Source: Parietaria judaica (Eukaryota; Streptophyta; Magnoliopsida; Rosales; Urticaceae). From it: a stretch of 64,000 nucleotides of DNA. The stretch covers positions 26,024,420 through 26,088,419 of the forward strand of contig OX940865.1 of assembly GCA_954871525.1 (NCBI GenBank), in the 5' to 3' direction. The translations under genes and the position numbers were made by a program. This document shows positions 24,061 through 36,687 of this stretch, piece after piece (the stretch's first letter is position 1; each line of letters begins with the position of its first letter). Under the pieces are notes generated by a model. The model made no database searches. It worked only from the letters and a program-made list of their open reading frames with translations, and was not told where the DNA came from.

Positions 24061-25640
24061 TCACTTCGGTAATCCAAAATTCTGGAACGATCTGATCCGT
24101 CCATCCCATCCGGCCGTAACGATCACAGTTCCCCACGACGACTCGAGAAAATTATGCTGCGATGCACATTTTTTCGGAATCTTCGAAGAGTGAAGTTTCT
24201 CCTCCGGCCACGTGGCAGATCCTTTCAAGACCAACTCTGGGAAGATCCCGTGGCTCAGATTGGCCGATAAGAATCGCGATTGCTTCAATCGATCTCCGTC
24301 GTTTGCAGGATCAACACACCGAGACGGGTTTGACTGAGGCACAACGTAGCAACGGTGCGCTTTACCGCACCAGGGAATTGCCACGGAGGCGTTGCTCGAG
24401 AAGAAATGCTCGCAAGACCAATGGCTCTTTGGCTGATTTTTGGGCTCGTTGTCGCTCTTGTAGTTCCAGATATACACGTTCGAGTCCTCGCTCGCTGAAA
24501 CAATGTGATTTCCGTCGCTGGTGAAGGTTGCGGCTATTCGACTTCCCGCGTTTCGGATCCCTGAAAGAGCAATGCAATTAAAGATCATATGTCTAATTTT
24601 AGCTATTATTCGCTTATCCTTTAAGTAAATAAATCTTATAACTATTGTGTATAAAATAGAAACTCATTACCCACATAAAAATAAACATATATATATAGTG
24701 TATTCTTGATGATTAAACATGTCAAACATCCGGTAATTTTCGGTTAAAAAAACATAAATGGAATAAGGATGACATAGAACAAGAAGCCCGGACCTCGGTA
24801 TTTGCAGATCACGTCAACCCCGCGAAGGATTCGGACTTGTGAGTCAGCAGAGGTGACCATAAGTTTGCCTGGGTCACTCGACGGGAACTGCAGAAACAAC
24901 GAGATTGTCTGAGCCATCGAATATTATTTATGACAAGTAGGAAGAGAGAGAAAGGGAGAGGACGCGTCATTGCCAACCTGAAAGCCGGTGATCCGCTTGA
25001 GCGGCGATTTCTTTTTGCCCTGCAAGGATATTTCAGCATAAAGTTGCAGACGATTATCTGACGGGTTCCAATGATAAAAAAAAAGGTTGTTAGAATTTAT
25101 CAAAGCAAATCATATACAAGCGAATATGTAAACACTTTATATATATGTATATATTCTCTTTTCGAAGAAAAATATACAGGCTCGTACATTTTTTTCTCAT
25201 GCAATCACTAAAGAAAAACTAAGAAAAGATAAGGGAATTTTAAATCATGAAGCTGAACTTTATAATATTACAAAATCTGAGTTTTTACGGAATTTTCAGG
25301 ACGTAGAACAGCTTTGTTTTACTTAAAAAAAGTAACAAAAGTTACAATAATTTTTTGCGACCCGAATTGGAGAAATTCTAGTAATTTTTAAGGCTCTTGA
25401 TCATGCTTATTTATTTTTTCATGATTTTTACAGGGAAATTATGTTCCTCTATCTTATTGTAATGTCTCAACATATATTTTTCGTAACAAAAATCATAGAC
25501 CTTACGGTATTACCCGGGGCTGAGTATGTATAGTTTACAGTAAAAAAAATATGTTTTTTAAAAAATAAAGGTTTTTTTTTCTTTTTTCTTCTCTTAGGAT
25601 GTTAGGTCCGCCCCTTTGTAATTGTAAACATCATATATAT

Positions 25641-25671
<31 letters not shown>

Positions 25672-27427
25672 TTTGTAAGAATGTAAACTTTATATTTCCA
25701 ACACGTCAAAATATTTCGATTTAAAAAAAAAAAAAGATATTAGAACGTACCAGATAGATCATAAAACCGGCAATCACCGTTCATAGAGCCAACTACTCCT
25801 CCCTGAAAACATTAGAAATGTACTTAAAACCAAGCCCGAGCGTTTTTTACTTTTTTTAATGCCAAAATTCCACGTTTCATATAATTACAAACCTTTCCAT
25901 CGGGACGATAGCAAACGGCCGTTACGATCTCTGTTATATCAATCCAGTCAACAACTTTAGCTGAAGGAATGTCCCAAATCCGTACTTTTCCATCAATGGA
26001 GCCGCTGATGAAGTATTTATCGTCCAAAGGATTGAACTCGATGCTTGTTACTAAATCGAAGAAAAGAATATATTAATTAGGATAAAAGTTTTATTTGTTA
26101 TCAAGAAAAAAGAAAAGGAAAACAAGAAGAGAAGAGCTCACCGTAGCTATTATGAGAGAACACATTCAAGCAGCACTCTGTTCCGACACGCCACAACCGA
26201 ACAGTCTTGTCAACCGAGGATGACAAGAGAAGCTGCAAAAAGCGCGATACGGTCATTCAATGTTAATAATTACAACAGAAAAAACTTAAGTAATAAGGGA
26301 ATTTTGACATAATCACCATCACAAACCTTGTTTTTCGACCATGAGAGATCCAAAACCTCGCCATAATGTCCGTAAAACTCGTGTACAGGTTTCTCCAATA
26401 TATGAAAAACTCTCTGAGGAAAAACAACGGAAGTCTTTCCCGAAGATTTCAGCTTTCCCGATTTCTCACTATTTACATTATACGGGACAACTTCAGAGAG
26501 ATTATTGATCTTCCAATACGCACACGAACCGTTCGAATCACTAACATTGAGCCTATCGGATTGCTCGGTCTCAACCACGTGCCAAACACGCACAATCCCG
26601 TCTTCTCCAGCGGTTGCGAGGTACTCCCCATCGGGACTAAATTTCATCGTCAGAATCGGACCTGCGTGAGCTTGTATGTCTTGCAGCATATAAAGCGCTG
26701 ACAATTCCTTAGAACGCTTCTTGTACGACCGGACCTTCACTGCCCGAGCTCTGGGCCTCAAAAACGGAGAATCACAGCAATTTATGTTTCGGGACGCCAA
26801 TTGTCTATCAACGATGCAAGAAACGGCGCTGATTCTCCTCAGCCACCTTCTCTTCACCCGCTTTTGCACAACATCGGAGTTTTCGGAGTTGAAAGAATTG
26901 CCGTTTTCCTTGTGCATGAAGCTCTGAACCAACGGGGACATCCCGAGACTCTGCTCAAACTCCTCCACAGTGAGCAAATGCCCTGATCCCACTCTTCTAA
27001 CATGGTCAAGCTCGTCCACGACAAACTCCGTCCCGTCATCCAAATTCCGTATCCGACAAGAGCAAACAGCCTGCACCGCTTCACCCTCTTCATTCGACCT
27101 AGACGAACAGGAAAACCGGCTCAGCGGACGCGAATCATCGGAACCCGACGACCCCAAAACCGCCCCGCTAGATTCGGTAACTCGCGCGGTTTCCACTTCC
27201 AATCCCGGCGCTTCCTCCTCAGCCAAACCCATCCAACTCAGAAACTTGTTGCGGCGCTCGTGAACGCTCAGCGGCCCCTCGGCCCAAACCTCGTACCCGA
27301 CGCCACCCGGCAACGAGCCAGGCCTCCCACACTCGCATTCACCTTCCTCGCAGCTCGAACCCGAGAGCGACGTCATGTCTTCGCGAGTGTCGAAGAATTG
27401 CTCCTCTTCCTCGCACACGCTTCCCAT
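24061..27427 (-). CDS. WD40 repeat protein, WDR44-like
   Basis: Seven exons: 26327-27427, 26142-26232, 25893-26050, 25751-25802, 24978-25057, 24794-24887, 24061-24560 (2076 nt, 691 residues). All introns are GT-AG and the phases fit. Residues 1-250 are an acidic, Ser-rich region without WD repeats, with a basic patch near 190-240 ([21 protein letters not shown]). From about 250 come WD40 blades: [95 protein letters not shown] and the last one ending [15 protein letters not shown]. This layout is that of plant WDR44-like proteins. WDR44 itself binds Rab11, but the plant role is not established. A candidate splice donor at 27716 suggests a 5' UTR intron. Confidence 0.93.
25636..25673. repeat. 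(TTTA)n microsatellite in a WD40 gene intron
   Basis: About nine TTTA units in intron 4 (between 25058 and 25750) of the WDR44-like gene. Confidence 0.85.
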
Positions 27428-27754
27428 TTTCCCCTCATCAACTTCCCCAATTAGAAATCACACCCCTTATATACATACATACATACACATATATAGATAC
27501 ATACACAGATAAATCCTGCGAAAGAAAGCGCAACAACACGATTGAAACCAAATCAGAGAAACCCAGAAATCAAAATCGAATCCCAAAACTAGAGATCATA
27601 ATCCAAACACAGACAAACCCAGAACTCCAAGCAACCCAACAGCATATAAATTGAGATAATTCAAAGGAAAATCAATAAATAGATAATAAAATAAATAAAG
27701 GAACGAACTTTGGTACCTGAGATCTCAAAGAGAGAGCATCGAAGCGAAGGACTT

Positions 27755-29545
27755 ATCAATGGCGAACCATTCCATTGAAGTGACGAACCAAGCTTCTCTC
27801 TCTTTGACTCTTCTCTCTCTCTCTACAAGTAAATAAGCATGCTTTAATAAAATTGAAAAATAATATAAATAAAAAAGAGTTAAGTAAAAATAATAACAGA
27901 AAATCTCGAGGAGAGTGAAAAAACTAGTGGCCCGACAACCAAGATTTAAGACCGTGTTTGTCTGCGCCTAGAACTGTTAACCTTCTGGGTCAGCAATTAC
28001 GATTTTGCCCCTGCGTCTGGGTGCGCGGTTTACTGTTTTGGCCCTGATTAGCGTGTGGCTTTGGGGGGCTAAACCGTCCGTCGAGGGCGAGAAACAAATA
28101 TTTGTTTGTGTATAAGATCACATGTTTGTTGCTTAGAGCTCACCTTGTCGTGCACGTGTTCTTAATGTGCGTTTGTTTAATCATTTGCTAAGCATTTTTA
28201 GATTAGACTTAATTATTTAAATGTTCTCTCTCATAATTAGCTAATAAGTAGCTCAAGTACAAGGGCAAATCGTCTTTCGAAAAGTAAAATGACGTAAATA
28301 GTTTTTCTGGTATAAAAATATAAGAATATATCGCGTTATTTTGAATCATTTTAAATATTTTTACTATAGTTATATTTTAAAATAGCTTATTGGATTTTGT
28401 TTGTTTTAAATATATTAAATAAAAGAATAAAAATGTAAGCAATATACGACTTATTTAATAATATAAACAGTCAATTAGTATCTTCCGTCATTTTTTAACG
28501 CATAAAAGACTATGTGGTACTTTTAGAAAATATAGGGGTATTTTTATGAACAACTAAAATTTAAGGGTCAAATTACGACAATAAATAAAATTCATAGGCC
28601 AAGTTGGCAATTATATGCTCAAGTCATGGCTTATGGGACCTTTGGCTTTGTCTTTTTTCTTTTAGCTAATAATTGACCAAAAAGACGAAGATATCTTAAT
28701 CAAGTGATTATATACACAAACGCATTTGGCTAATTAGGAATTTAATTTCTTTATTTAAATTAGTATTGAGCTAGGTTGGACTTGGACCATGTTTTTAAAT
28801 AATAATTATACCTAAATTAAGAGCCTTCGTCAAATATTGAAGCAAGGATACATGTGGCATTTTTTAAAAGATCTCGGATTTTACGTATAAAATTAAAAGG
28901 ATGATTCGGTGTATGATCTAACACATATATATATTAAGATAATATGACCAACATTATAGTCGTGGCCTAGCTTGGCATATAAAATAAAATATCGAGAAAG
29001 AATCATTTTTAAATGCTGATCATAAGAATAATTCTCTGCTATTTTATGGCACTATAGCTTATATATTAAGCGATTAATATTTTAGTGTAATAAATGATCT
29101 TCATGCGTATCAAGGAGTGTGAACAATTAATATATTATAAACAGATAAGTCAAAATTCGCCTTTGTTTATTTATACATTTATCTTTTGGGTGAATATTTA
29201 TATATATACATATGTTCCTAATCCATATCAATTTTATGCTTGGAGAAACTTCAAGAAGCGCATGACACACGATGATCAACTAATTAATAGCCTTATTTTT
29301 TATTCCACTAATATATATATATATATATTATATGTATATAGTTATTTTTATTTAAGGATTTATTATTCTTCGACAATGTATGAACTATGAACCTTGGAGG
29401 AATATGTAATAATAATAAATAAATAAAAATACAAACTTCTTGACACAACGCTACAACGCTAGTCTAGATTCTAGTTGGATTGAAAACTTTAATAAATCAA
29501 TCATTATTATAATGTAATATTTTTTTTATCTCCACGTTGCAGTTA
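27755..29545. other. Upstream region of the WDR44-like gene; no gene
   Basis: The first 350 bp are less AT-rich and probably hold the promoter of the WDR44-like gene, including a CT-rich leader at 27790-27825. The remainder is AT-rich with no supported feature. Confidence 0.5.
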
Positions 29546-29550
29546 TATTG

Positions 29551-29869
29551 TGATGTAGATAAAATATGAATTACACGAAGAACACGTCTTTGCGAGAATA
29601 AACTCGACTTCACAAGCTAAAGCTCGATTTTTAATTCATAATCAACTAACCTCCATGCAATTGTCGACAACAATTATAAAGGAAATGGAGCATGACTAAT
29701 ATCCTAAAATAACTAGATGAATCATAGAAATAAAGAAAATAATGTAAATGCAAATATCACATATAATCACCATAATAAAAGCAATAATTAAACAAATCTT
29801 AATTGGCTATCTTCTTGATTTGCCGATCATGCGGTGCTCCATGATTTGCCAATGATAAATTCTTCATCA
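29551..29869 (-). repeat. 3' LTR of the gag-only element
   Basis: 319 bp, TG...CA ends. On the minus strand a purine-rich stretch (TCGTCGGGAGAA) lies just upstream and can serve as polypurine tract. Confidence 0.9.
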
Positions 29870-30713
29870 TTCTCCCGACGAGGAGAAAATTCGTCCTCGA
29901 ATTTGGGTCGTCGGCCCGCATCGAACCTCCGCAACCACCACCACACTTGTATCGACGCCAAAGTCGTCGATGTAAAATGACTTCCTTCGATAAACATCTC
30001 TTTCGAAGTTGCACAACGTTTTCGACACTTCTCTTTTGGCTGTCACAATTATACATGCGCGTCTTTAGATCACTACTCTCCGTACCTCCGTTGCTGAAAT
30101 CCATGGTTGGGCTCGACTTGATTTTCGGAGTCTCACTTGCGGTCAAACATGATTCATGAACAAAAAGAAATATAAACGTACCACTCTCAAATTTATTTTC
30201 GTCATCTTCAGTCTCCTCATTCCCAGCCTCATCACACACAACCTCTTCGTGCTCGGTCTCGTCACTTTCCACGTTGTTATACACGACTTCGCCATACACG
30301 GTTTCGGCGTACTCCGCCTCGTCGTACACGGGATTGGCATACTCATCATACACGGGTTCGTCATACTCCGTCTCGCCGTAAATCGACTCGTTGTACACGG
30401 CCTCGCCGTGTTCCGCCTCATCGTACGTCGTTTCGTCGTACTCCGGGATAGCCACCTGGAACGCCTCTACCCATCGCGCATCTTCTGGGACCGCCTCACG
30501 TCGACGCATCGCGTGACTGTAGCCGCCAAAATTCTGCCCGAACAGGTTCGCTCGGTCCTCGGTGTCGGACTCGTCTCGGCGTCGTTGCTCCGTTTGATTC
30601 TGCATCATCGCAGCCATCTGACGGATCAGCAATTCCACTTGAGCACGGAATCCGTCGACCTCTTCTCGTCTCACCATATCGTCTACGAAAGCGTCGCGAA
30701 CGGCTCGTTTCAT
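29799..30713 (-). CDS. Gag-like ORF of the gag-only element, with Tyr-Asp-Glu repeats
   Basis: 304 codons from the ATG at 30713. Residues 1-90 resemble the N-terminal leader of Ty3/gypsy Gag-Pol: a charged helical stretch (VRREEVDGFRAQVELLIRQMAAM), an Asp/Glu/Arg linker and RWVEAFQVAIPEYDE, equivalent to the W..KVDIPEF start of the capsid region. Instead of capsid there follows a run of acidic Tyr repeats (YDEAEHGEAVYNESIYGE and variants, roughly to residue 170), a motif style seen near the C-terminus of some gypsy polyproteins. The frame ends inside the 3' LTR. It looks like the two ends of a gypsy polyprotein joined by an internal deletion that kept the frame. No enzyme domain. Confidence 0.7.
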   Translation of the reverse strand: MKRAVRDAFVDDMVRREEVDGFRAQVELLIRQMAAMMQNQTEQRRRDESDTEDRANLFGQNFGGYSHAMRRREAVPEDARWVEAFQVAIPEYDETTYDEAEHGEAVYNESIYGETEYDEPVYDEYANPVYDEAEYAETVYGEVVYNNVESDETEHEEVVCDEAGNEETEDDENKFESGTFIFLFVHESCLTASETPKIKSSPTMDFSNGGTESSDLKTRMYNCDSQKRSVENVVQLRKRCLSKEVILHRRLWRRYKCGGGCGGSMRADDPNSRTNFLLVGRMMKNLSLANHGAPHDRQIKKIAN

Positions 30714-30738
30714 CGGTGCCTCTGCACAGAAACGAGTG

Positions 30739-30750
30739 GCTCTGATACCA
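30739..30750 (-). other. Primer-binding site of the gag-only element
   Basis: TGGTATCAGAGC, complementary to the 3' end of plant initiator tRNA-Met, 2 nt inside the 5' LTR. Confidence 0.95.
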
Positions 30751-30752
30751 AC

Positions 30753-31071
30753 TGATGTAGATAAAATATGAATTACACGAAGAACACGTCTTTGCGAGAA
30801 TAAACTCGACTTCACAAGCTAAAGCTCGATTTTTAATTCATAATCAACTAACCTCCATGCAATTGTCGACAACAATTATAAAGGAAATGGAGCATGACTA
30901 ATATCCTAAAATAACTAGATGAATCATAGAAATAAAGGAAATAATGTAAATGCAAATATCACATATAATCACCATAATAAAAGCAATAATTAAACAAATC
31001 TTAATTGGCTATCTTCTTGATTTGCCGATCATGCGGTGCTCCATGATTTGCCAATGATAAATTCTTCATCA
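30753..31071 (-). repeat. 5' LTR of the gag-only element
   Basis: 319 bp, TG...CA ends, one visible difference from the other LTR, at about 30937. Confidence 0.9.
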
Positions 31072-31076
31072 TATTG

Positions 31077-32326
31077 CTTACACAGCATTTTAAATTTTTG
31101 ACATTCAAAACTAATTTATAAAAAAATATTTATATATATAAAAACTAAGAATAATTGCACAGATGGCTTATTCAATTAATTAATATTCTTTTTATCAATT
31201 CATAAGATCACTAATTAATTGCTCTCTTATTATTATTGTTTTTCAAATTTAGTTAAAACTATAAACTTTAGTTCAAGAGATTGTACAATTCATTAAATGC
31301 TCAAAATATATTTTTATCAAAATAATTATTTGAGCCATGAGTAATGAGATATAAGCCATTATTAGCATAAATATCTTGCTACATTTAAATAGATTTATAA
31401 GTGATTCTATTTCTTAAAATCCAATATATATAAATAAATAAAAACTAAATTCTTGCGTCAAGAACCACGCGGTTGCTTATAATAGATTTTAGAATATATG
31501 GCGGTAGGTAATTTCTAATTACAAAGAAATGTCATTTAAAAATATAGGTAATAATTAGGTTATATCATGCCATTTGCTTATAGCTCAATTTGGTACCAAA
31601 AGTCAAATGTTGACTTCTTCATGACTGATTTTTTATTTATATTTATTTTCCAAACAAAAAATATAGGCGAGTGAGGCGTACATCGAGGACTCAAAAACAG
31701 TCTGAAAAATATTTAATTTTATTTTTGGTAAAAATATGTCATTTAGACCTTCAAAACGGCACTTTTTATAAGGTGTTAATATTCATAGGGTGATTAGATT
31801 CCCTCTTCTTTTATATTATTATTTTTATTAATCACTATTAACAGCAAGTAAAATCCTCGAATCTATTATTTTTATTCACTTGTCTGCTATTAAAGCAACC
31901 AACTATATAGGTGTTTATGTAATTAAGCAAAAATTAATTAAATTATAAGCAGCAACAAAACATTCGTTGTCTATTATATATATTTTACTATATGCTAATC
32001 AACGACCGGACACAATACAATTCGTATATAAATCATCAAATTGAAAATAATTGAAGCTTTTAATCTTGTAAGCAACTATAACGAAGCTTTGGTTGCTGTA
32101 TTAATATTGCGTATAATTTATAAAGATGAAGTTTATACTATAGACAATATAGACGAGTAATTTAAATTTTTTTCATTGGCACAAATCTCTCCCGAACTCG
32201 TTATTTTGAAGCAATAAACCTATTTACCGTTTTATCACGTCATTTTCTTAACAGGAGTCAAAAGTGTGCATCTCACGTGTACAACAAAAGGGTATATACT
32301 ATATTTCTTTATTCAAATTTGAACTC
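31077..32326. other. AT-rich intergenic, no gene seen
   Basis: No supported coding, RNA or bounded repeat feature. Confidence 0.5.
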
Positions 32327-32334
32327 GATTTACT

Positions 32335-32667
32335 CAGGGCCGGCCTAATGGGTGGGCGAGTTGGGCGATCGCCCAAGGCCCACAATATACAAAGACCCCC
32401 ATATATTATATAAGTAACTTCAACATTAATAACAATAATAATAAAAAGAGGTCTCCCGATTAGTGTTGTAAGTGATGCAACTTGAAAAATCAAGAATAAG
32501 AACATGCTTAGTATAAAAATCAAGAAAAAAACATGTTTTGTGGAAGAACGATAAATATTTGTATTTAGACATATTATGTTTTATCTAATATATTATTATT
32601 AAGAAATTGAAAAATGCCTCGTTTTAACTTTTCGCCCAAGGCCCCCGAAAATGTTGGGCCGGCTCTG
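32335..32667. mobile_element. Non-autonomous hAT-type element, 333 bp, GGCCGGCC-type ends
   Basis: It starts CAGGGCCGGCCTAATGG and ends TTGGGCCGGCTCTG (reverse complement CAGAGCCGGCCCAA). The duplication GATTTACT is at 32327-32334 and 32668-32675. Subterminal GCCCAAGGCCC occurs at both ends. Same end type as 18174-18379. No transposase. Confidence 0.85.
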
Positions 32668-32675
32668 GATTTACT

Positions 32676-35600
32676 CGTAGCTTAAAGGGGCTTAGTTCTC
32701 CGAGTTCAAAGGGATTTGAGCAAAAATTTGGGTTCAAAGGGCATTAGTGCACTAACTAAAAGTTTAAGGGGGAGACATGTCAATTACTCTATATTTAATT
32801 ATGTATATGTTATCATGTATGTAAGTAATGAAGCAATGACTGTATATCAATATAATAAATTGATGAACGATCATTAAATATTCGAAACTTTAATACGGTA
32901 TGAGACCACTCATTTACCCTTCCCCTAACATATCTGCCGCTAATAAATAAGAAAATCACTTTTCTGATCTCTCTTTGCCTTCACATTAATCTCCCATAAT
33001 CACCATTTTCCCCATATTTTATTTTCTACCATTCTCTCATTAAAATAAATAAAGTTTAAGATTTCTAATACATCCCACGTCTCGATTGGCATTAATTTTC
33101 CCTTTTGTTAGGATTCTCTTTTCTGCATTTTGGTAGCTCTTTATTGTGATCATTTGTTTGTCCTAAAGAATGAAACATGAATTGATACGTATTTTTTTTT
33201 ATTGTTTTACGAGATTAATTATAAATTAGAAAATAAAGAGTAGTATTATTGTGATTACAATGTCTATTTTATGAAAAGCGAAAATAATAGTATGAACAAA
33301 TAGATTTTTTTTTTAAAAAAAAGAGAGTAAAACAGCCACAACAATTTGAAGTTATTAACATTAAGAAGCATTCTTAAGCTAATTTGGATTAAAAAAAAAT
33401 AAAAAAATAGGGTATTCATCAAATTGATGGGATTTGATTTAGGTGAAGAAAGCCCGAAAAGAGGCCCAAGAAAGCAAATGAATTAAATTTTCTAACTGAA
33501 AATTAAAAGCAAATAATATATTTTTTTCTTCCAATAATCATTATACAAAGGATAGCGGATGAAAGAAAAAGAAACTTGGGTAAATTGCGACTAATGTACC
33601 AAATATTTGATCGGTTGCGGATTATGTACTCAACGTTTATTTTTGACGGCTAATGTACCCGAAGTTGATTCCGTTAGATTTTTTCATGTTTTCCGTCACT
33701 TGACCGTCAGCGAGTGATTCCTCCTCTATATGTATTTTTTTTTGTATTTTTGGCATAACGTACTCATTTTTTGTCCAAATTTTATGCACGACTTAAGTTT
33801 TAAATTTCAATTACAACGTAAAACTGGACATTAGTTTGATGCAAAATATTTTTCTAGAAAATATTTTACCCAAGAAACTATGCCAATACCAAACTTCCAT
33901 TGTTTTTTTTTTTAAGGAAAAACTTCCATTGTTAAGCAAAGGTATTTTGGACAATCTTGTTATGGTTGGCAAAGATATACCAAATTTTGAAAAGAAAAAG
34001 AAAAGAAAAGAAAAAAGAAAGAAAGAAAGTAAGTGGTGAGTTACATAATTTAAAAGGAAATAAAAAAGGGCAATAAAAAGTCACACTAAGTAACTAATAA
34101 GTGGAGAGTAAGACAGCATTAATAGCAAGATCCATGAACTATAGGAGAATATGTAACTTCCCTGTTTGTATCATATGCCCTATTATGGGATGCATATAAT
34201 ATATCAATGCCTTGACCAAATACACCAAAATCATAAGCTTTCTTTGAAATTGGAAGCATATGATATTAATATAGCTATATAATGTATGTGTTGTCACATT
34301 GTAGCTGACTATTCAACGTCCTTTGAGTTTGAGAGCCTACCGATTATTGCTTTGCTTTTTTTTCTTTCTTTTTTTCTTTTATTTTTTTCATTCCCAAGAG
34401 TGAAGTATACTATATATATTAGGATAATCACGAGACACTAAAAAGGGAATTATCTGAATCCTAACTTATCACATCTTTTTTTTTTTTTTTCACGATAGAA
34501 ACATATATAAAGGATATTTTATTTATATTATAATGTGAGTATCAAGCTATATAGGATTAGAGTTTATTTGGTGCGATAAAGACGGGAGTTCATCTGTACA
34601 TGAAACACAAATAACAAAAATAATACAGAGAATAAAACTTAAAAAAAAAAGGTCGCAAAGACTTGAACTCATGCCATTTGGTTAGCAATGCCTTTGGAAA
34701 TCGGCTCATTCTTCAAGGGCATTGAAACGGCATATCTTTTAGTAAATATATTATATATGTATATTTTAGTAAACAAAAGCATCGATTGATCATGCATGTT
34801 TCTCTTATCTTCTTTTCTCTTCTTTTCTATATTCATTTGATCATATTTTTTGGCCCTACTAGCAAATAATGATCAAAAGATCATGTAAAGAGTACAAAGA
34901 AAAAAGGCGTAAGTACGTACCCTTTTCCCGTACAAATAATAAGCTAGAAAAAACATAACACATGATTATCAGTTTCCTATAGCCATGCACGACTTGTGTC
35001 TTTGAGTGTTTCTCACTATTTTATATGTGTGTTTATTCACATGCATGTATTTCTTCAATCGGATATGGATTTAGAAGATGATATATACAATATAGTTCAA
35101 TGTGGTTCACCCATTTAAGAACGACATGATTTTCGGATTTATGTATTATTAAAGCACTTGTCTGTGTCATATATAAGCATATATATATAGAGGTTCACTA
35201 TTTTCACGGGATTGTTTTTAGGGATATTTTCGTACAACTAACTACCCTACATCATTGTACTTGTTAAGTCTTTCACCATATATTCTCGATTTTTAAAAAT
35301 TAAACGGCGATATATAATACTTAAAATAATACTAATATAGGCGTATAATTTCTTCTTTATCCCATTAAGCCCTCTTACATGATGGAAATATGTACATTAA
35401 GATAGCGCCCAGCTCCCTAACCTAATGCGGCACCGGGTTCGGACCGCAGGGAACCCTAGCATGGGGGGACGTCTAATCCTTTTGATCATAGACGTAAGAA
35501 TAAGCGTTAACTCGATATGAAAAAATTGGATATCGACACTATCTGGTGATTTTTTGATATTATTGATAAAAAAAATAGAGATAAATACCGACACACTTGA

Positions 35601-35761
35601 CGACGTTGACTTTTGAATGTACTTATACCACAAATACCTGTGTTCTTAACTAGATTATATCTGTCAGAAGTTCACTATTCACACCCACTACTCTCTGACA
35701 TCCTTATCAAGTCATGATTTTTAAAGAAAACTTAGTTTGTGATCATCCACGTTATTACATG
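32676..35761. other. Gene-free AT-rich intergenic region
   Basis: No credible exon. About 33575-33720 carries phrases (GGGTAAATTGCGACTAATG, CGGTTGCGGATTATGTAC) typical of a dispersed plant transposon end, but I found no partner end. Confidence 0.4.
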
Positions 35762-35771
35762 CATAATCGGT

Positions 35772-35863
35772 ATTCTTTTTAAGGCAATTTTACTGGGGAT
35801 CGAACCCACAACCTTTATAATTGGAGGTGGTGTGGAATTACCACTAAGCTATCCTAGCAACCA
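35772..35863 (-). mobile_element. 92-bp tRNA-derived retroposon (SINE-like)
   Basis: On the minus strand it has an A box (TAGCTTAGTGG) and a B box (GGTTCGATCCC) at tRNA spacing, then an A-rich tail (CCTTAAAAAGAAT). The 10-bp duplication CATAATCGGT lies on both sides (35762-35771 and 35864-35873). The acceptor and D-stem positions do not pair like a functional tRNA, and the direct repeat plus A-tail mark it as a reverse-transcribed copy. Confidence 0.75.
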
Positions 35864-36687
35864 CATAATCGGTTTCTATTATAGTCTATTAGTCTTCAAC
35901 TTTTATATTGTTCTTTTACTTCGATGTGCGAAAGTGAAACTATCTTGTGTTAATCAACACATGGTTAGCAACATTTGTTTATTGATTATTTGTCACGTGT
36001 TCACATTGTGAATTTTTAATAAAACCTTACTCAAATTGTTTAACACGTGAACTTATAGAAGTAGAAATATCATGGACTGGATTGATTATAATACACCTAG
36101 TTTAAATATTATTTGATTAAATTCTTTCAAAAAACAATTATTTGATTAAATATATATGGGTCTGGGCTTGGTTATCGGACTGATTTTGGGCCATCGTATC
36201 GGCCCAATTGGTTCTATGTCAGTGACAATTACAATTTAGAATTCTTTTTATTTTCATTATTTTTACCTTTTGAACCGAGTTACTCGATAACTATTCCGAT
36301 AAATGCAAAACTCAAGAATTTGGAATCCGAAAGAAAAATAAATAAAACAACAAAAACTTATCAGAAGGAAAAAGTTCCAGTTGAGAGAGTTTATACGAAA
36401 CTTGGGCCTTCTCTTCAAAGTCCAGCCCATTACAAATCTTTCTCTTATTTTCTCTTCAATTCTTATTCAATAATTTTGAGAAAACATCTATTTTCTAAAA
36501 TTTTCTTTCATACTTGAATAAAAATCACTAAATAGTAATATCGTTAAAGAGTAAGATTACATTTTAAAAAAAAATTATCAGTACTAGTAAAAAAAAAAAT
36601 TGCCCTTAAAAAATATCACGTGACACGTGTAACGACTTGTATTTGTTTATAATTGATTCAAAGATATATCTTCTCTCAAAATGAGAG

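Larger units (their letters stand above)
29551..31071 (-). mobile_element. Gag-only LTR retroelement (TRIM/LARD-like, Ty3/gypsy-derived)
   Basis: Two direct repeats of 319 bp (29551-29869 and 30753-31071) begin TGATGTAG and end CTTCATCA. The 5-bp duplication TATTG flanks the element (29546-29550 and 31072-31076). On the minus strand the 5' LTR is followed after 2 nt by TGGTATCAGAGC (30750-30739), the initiator-tRNA-Met primer-binding site, which fixes the orientation. The interior is only 883 bp and has no protease, reverse transcriptase or integrase, so it must be mobilised by a helper. The LTRs differ at one site that I can see (TAAAGAAAAT versus TAAAGGAAAT), meaning recent insertion. Confidence 0.95.

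Noticed and set aside
30156..30755. 199-codon plus-strand ORF, Val/Ile/His-rich
   Set aside because: Antisense shadow of the YDE-repeat ORF; primer site and purine tract fix the element on the minus strand.
34645..34720. tRNA-like B box (GAGTTCAAGTC) on the minus strand
   Set aside because: No A box at the right distance, no direct repeats, no fold.
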